Below, piece by piece: positions 20,546-22,258 of a stretch of 22,258 nucleotides of DNA. This DNA comes from Elusimicrobiota bacterium. GTDB taxonomy: Bacteria > Elusimicrobiota > Elusimicrobia > UBA1565. Each line of letters starts with the position of its first letter. The first letter of the stretch is position 1. The DNA is taken from assembly GCA_041660925.1 (NCBI GenBank), contig JBAZVI010000017.1, forward strand, positions 1-22,258. Reading direction: 5' to 3'. Position numbers and translations under genes: made by a program. The notes under the pieces are model-generated. The model did no database searches, was not told where the DNA came from, and saw only the letters and a list, made by a program, of their open reading frames with translations.

Positions 20546-21124
20546 CTACCAGCGGCGCCAGCCCGCCTTGTGCGCGAATCGGTGGATTCCCGTCGCGTCG
20601 ACCTCGAGCTCGCAGCGCGAACCGTCGGCGTGCACGACCTCGCAGCGCGGACCCCTCGAGTCGACCACCGCCTGCGGGGCGCCCGGCCGGAGCTTCTCGT
20701 GCAGATCGGCGCGCAGCAGGTGCGTGCGCTCGACGGGATTGGCTTCCTTGTCCTGCAGCACGTCGAACACGATCCGGAGCCGATCCGAAAAGTGCAGCAG
20801 GATCGGGGCGTACGGGCCGGGTGGGGTCGGTCGCTTCGCGAGCTCCTCGAGATCGCTCCTGACGTCCTCGAGGAGAACGCATGCGTTCTGTCGCGAGAGC
20901 TGCTGGCCTTGGATGAAGTCCGTTGCGTCGTGCAGGCCGCCCCACGGCGCCTGATCCTCCGGCTCGTCGACGAGCTGCTCCGCCGGCTTGTCCTCGACGG
21001 CCGCCTCGAGCTTCTCCTCGACGGGATGCTCGGCAGGCTCCTCGAGCTTCTCCTCCACCGGCGCCTCGAGCTTCTCCTCGACGGGATGCTCCTGCGGCGG
21101 CCGCTCCTTGTGGTGCTTTGCCAT
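20546..21124 (-). CDS. Protein with acidic repeats and CCHH-like end, 192 aa
   Basis: The N-terminal 55 residues are built from PVEEKLEA-type repeats (HPVEEKLEAPVEEKLEEP and HPVEEKLEAAVEDKP), likely an extended charged helix. The middle is helical (QNACVLLEDVRSDLEELAKR). The end, RCEVVHADGSRCELEVDATG then IHRFAHKAG, spaces two Cys and two His like a small zinc finger. No family was recognised. It has a GGGAG ribosome site and a long inverted repeat in its leader, and may be an internal or scaffold-like late protein. Confidence 0.75.
   Translation of the reverse strand: MAKHHKERPPQEHPVEEKLEAPVEEKLEEPAEHPVEEKLEAAVEDKPAEQLVDEPEDQAPWGGLHDATDFIQGQQLSRQNACVLLEDVRSDLEELAKRPTPPGPYAPILLHFSDRLRIVFDVLQDKEANPVERTHLLRADLHEKLRPGAPQAVVDSRGPRCEVVHADGSRCELEVDATGIHRFAHKAGWRRW
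21002..21091. repeat. 60-bp period direct repeat in coding sequence
   Basis: A 30-bp stretch at 21002-21031 is exactly repeated at 21062-21091, with a partial copy between (around 21040). It encodes the 20-residue acidic repeat at the start of the 192-aa protein and looks like a recent internal duplication. Confidence 0.8.
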
Positions 21125-21140
21125 GGTGCTCTCCCGACTC

Positions 21141-21179
21141 CGAGGAGGGCCCGTGCAGACGTCTGCACGAGCCCCCTCG
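21141..21179. promoter_or_regulatory. Palindrome site 8 within a long inverted repeat
   Basis: The core TGCAGACGTCTGCA (21154-21167) is extended to an 18-bp perfect palindrome (21152-21169) and further by GGGC/GCCC and CGAGG/CCTCG arms with one bulged A. The whole 39-bp intergenic element could form a strong hairpin. It lacks a T-run, so it is more likely an operator, processing site or protein-binding site than an intrinsic terminator. Confidence 0.82.
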
Positions 21180-21187
21180 AGGTGCTG

Positions 21188-21772
21188 TTACGCCACGCGC
21201 ACGCAGTGGATGACGACCTGGCAGGCGGTGTTCGCGGCCGCCATTTTGAACATGTTCACGCGGATCGTCCCGAGCGCGGCGATGTCGTTGGTGGTGTCAT
21301 CGATGGCGCCAGCGCGCACGATCGTCTGATCCATCACGTTGATGCTCATGGCGTCGGAGATCGGGGCGCCCATGCCGGTCTGGACCTGGATCGTGTCGCC
21401 CATGCCGCCAGCTCCGACCTTCTTGATCACGTGCACGTCGAGGATGCGCACCTTGAACGTCGTGACGAAATCGGTCGGCGCGGACGGGCCGTCGGCGATG
21501 TTCACCGTGAACTTCAGAGCGAGGCCCGCGATCGCGTCGCCGTCCGCGAGGTTCTTGGCCACCGTGGCGTCGAGCGAGCCCGCCACGAGCATCGCCTGCG
21601 TGATGGTGCCGGGCGGGATGACCGGCAGGGCCACCAGGCCCCACACGCCGCCGGCCTTCACCGCGAAGCCGTTGTCGGCGATGGACCACGCCACAGAGCC
21701 GTTGGGCGAGGCGGCGGGCATGCCGGCGACATTGGCCCACGAGCGGACTGCAGGACGGTTGAACGGTGCCAT
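21188..21772 (-). CDS. Putative structural protein (capsid or spike candidate), 194 aa
   Basis: Begins MAPFNRPAVRSWANVAGMPA and is beta-rich, uncharged and Gly/Ala/Val-heavy (GGVWGLVALPVIPPGTIT, GLALKFTVNI, RILDVHVIKKVGAGGMGDTI), ending CQVVIHCVRVA. No signal or membrane span. It is isolated by a terminator upstream (21807-21835) and the big inverted repeat downstream, so it may be a separate, highly expressed unit; the leader has GGGAG about 8 bases before the ATG. A major or second capsid protein is a fair guess, not proven. Confidence 0.75.
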   Translation of the reverse strand: MAPFNRPAVRSWANVAGMPAASPNGSVAWSIADNGFAVKAGGVWGLVALPVIPPGTITQAMLVAGSLDATVAKNLADGDAIAGLALKFTVNIADGPSAPTDFVTTFKVRILDVHVIKKVGAGGMGDTIQVQTGMGAPISDAMSINVMDQTIVRAGAIDDTTNDIAALGTIRVNMFKMAAANTACQVVIHCVRVA

Positions 21773-21806
21773 GGCCTTGCTCCCGTGCGCCTCCTACGGC
21801 GCCTGG

Positions 21807-21835
21807 AAAAACCGGCTCCGCGGGGTGCGGAGCTC
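21807..21835 (-). terminator. Intrinsic terminator after the lysozyme gene
   Basis: On the minus strand GCTCCGC pairs with GCGGAGC around an ACCCC loop, followed by CGGTTTTT. It lies 8 bp past the stop of the transglycosylase and divides the late region into two transcription units; the 194-aa gene downstream then needs its own promoter or read-through. Confidence 0.75.
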
Positions 21836-21843
21836 GGGACGTG

Positions 21844-22258
21844 TCAGGCCTGCGCGCGTGCCTGCAGGCGATCGAGCTGGGCCGCTACGTTCGTGACGTA
21901 GCTGCGCCCCTGCTTGTCGTGGGTCGTGACGCTGGCGGCTTCCTTGCCGGCTGCGAGGGCCTGCCGAACGCGGCTCACGCCAGCGTTGTAGGCGGCGACG
22001 CCGGCGGCGACGTTGCCCGGAAACGCCTTGAGCGACGCGGCGAGGATCTCCGCGCCTTTCGCGATGTTCACTGCCGGATCGCGCCAGTCGTGCGTGTTGA
22101 GCCAGGCGGACCAGGTGCCGTCGTCGATCTGCGAGAGGCCGTGCCCGTGGCCGTTGTCGCCGGTGCCGCCGGGCCCCTTCGGCGAGAGGTAGTCGCCGAA
22201 GCCCGACTCGTGCGCGATGGTCGCCGCGAGGAGCGCGGGCTTGATGCCGACCCGCCGG
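21844..22258 (-). CDS. Lytic transglycosylase, C-terminal part (SLT domain)
   Basis: Continuation of the gene that begins at 291 on the other side of the circle junction. It carries the rest of the SLT fold: GLSQIDDGTWSAW, DPAVNIAKGAEIL and the AAYNAG motif typical of the family. The C-terminus is QARAQA. The gene is followed at 21807-21835 by a good intrinsic terminator. As it stands in the window the segment runs off the right edge; joined to 14-291 it is complete and intact at 188 aa. Assignment to soluble lytic transglycosylase/goose-type lysozyme is firm; timing (entry or lysis) is inference. Confidence 0.88.
   Translation of the reverse strand, partial: RRVGIKPALLAATIAHESGFGDYLSPKGPGGTGDNGHGHGLSQIDDGTWSAWLNTHDWRDPAVNIAKGAEILAASLKAFPGNVAAGVAAYNAGVSRVRQALAAGKEAASVTTHDKQGRSYVTNVAAQLDRLQARAQA
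22133..22258. repeat. Terminal overlap of circular contig, right copy
   Basis: Second copy of the 126-bp overlap also found at 14-139. It lies inside the lytic transglycosylase gene, which is split by the point where the circle was opened. Confidence 0.92.

Noticed and set aside
14..22258. 126-bp terminal repeat as a biological direct terminal repeat
   Set aside because: A gene reads straight through the joined ends and the left end carries adapter, so assembly overlap of a circle is simpler.

Overview
The window is one complete, circular, GC-rich genetic element. Bases 14-139 recur exactly at 22133-22258, and bases 1-13 are Illumina adapter, so the real molecule is a circle of about 22,119 bp opened inside a lysozyme gene. 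It looks like a temperate phage or phage-like integrative element. It has a divergent repressor/early-gene switch, a replication protein with iterons inside its gene, a tyrosine integrase with an excisionase-like partner, an attP made of the 3' part of a tRNA-Phe gene, and a long late operon of membrane and structural proteins. No host can be named. High GC, a Cys-containing signal peptide and a tRNA gene that encodes CCA fit a high-GC bacterium; Myxococcota is only a guess.

Layout. (1) Late genes lie on the minus strand, from 8182 down through the circle junction to 17649. In order they are a small basic protein, an acidic low-complexity protein, a membrane-anchored transglutaminase-like protein, two or three membrane proteins with Arg/Lys-rich tails, a histone-like basic protein, three beta-rich capsid candidates, a lytic transglycosylase, a terminator, a 194-aa structural candidate, a protein with acidic repeats, a 761-aa DdrB-like ParB-domain protein and a PIN-domain protein. 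(2) A minus-strand regulatory/accessory block (10749 to 8298) holds an XRE repressor, a HicA/HicB pair, an unknown 228-aa protein, a MazF-like protein and a small membrane protein. (3) Early genes lie on the plus strand, 10899 to 17689: a Cro-like protein, a Cys-rich protein, a replication protein, an orphan ParB, several small unknowns, Xis-like, integrase, attP and two small unknowns. Most neighbouring genes overlap by 4 nt (ATGA or GTGA). No gene-free stretch exceeds 150 bp.

The strongest unexplained signals are four. A 14-bp palindrome, TGCAGACGTCTGCA, occurs eight times around the circle, six times inside coding sequence. About 16 phased 11-bp repeats (consensus GGACGTCCGCA) inside the replication gene probably form the origin. 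An Arg/Lys-rich 'xNP' junction motif recurs in several otherwise unrelated late proteins. No terminase, portal, tail or packaging-ATPase gene can be recognised, which points to an unusual, possibly tailless and membrane-containing virus type.
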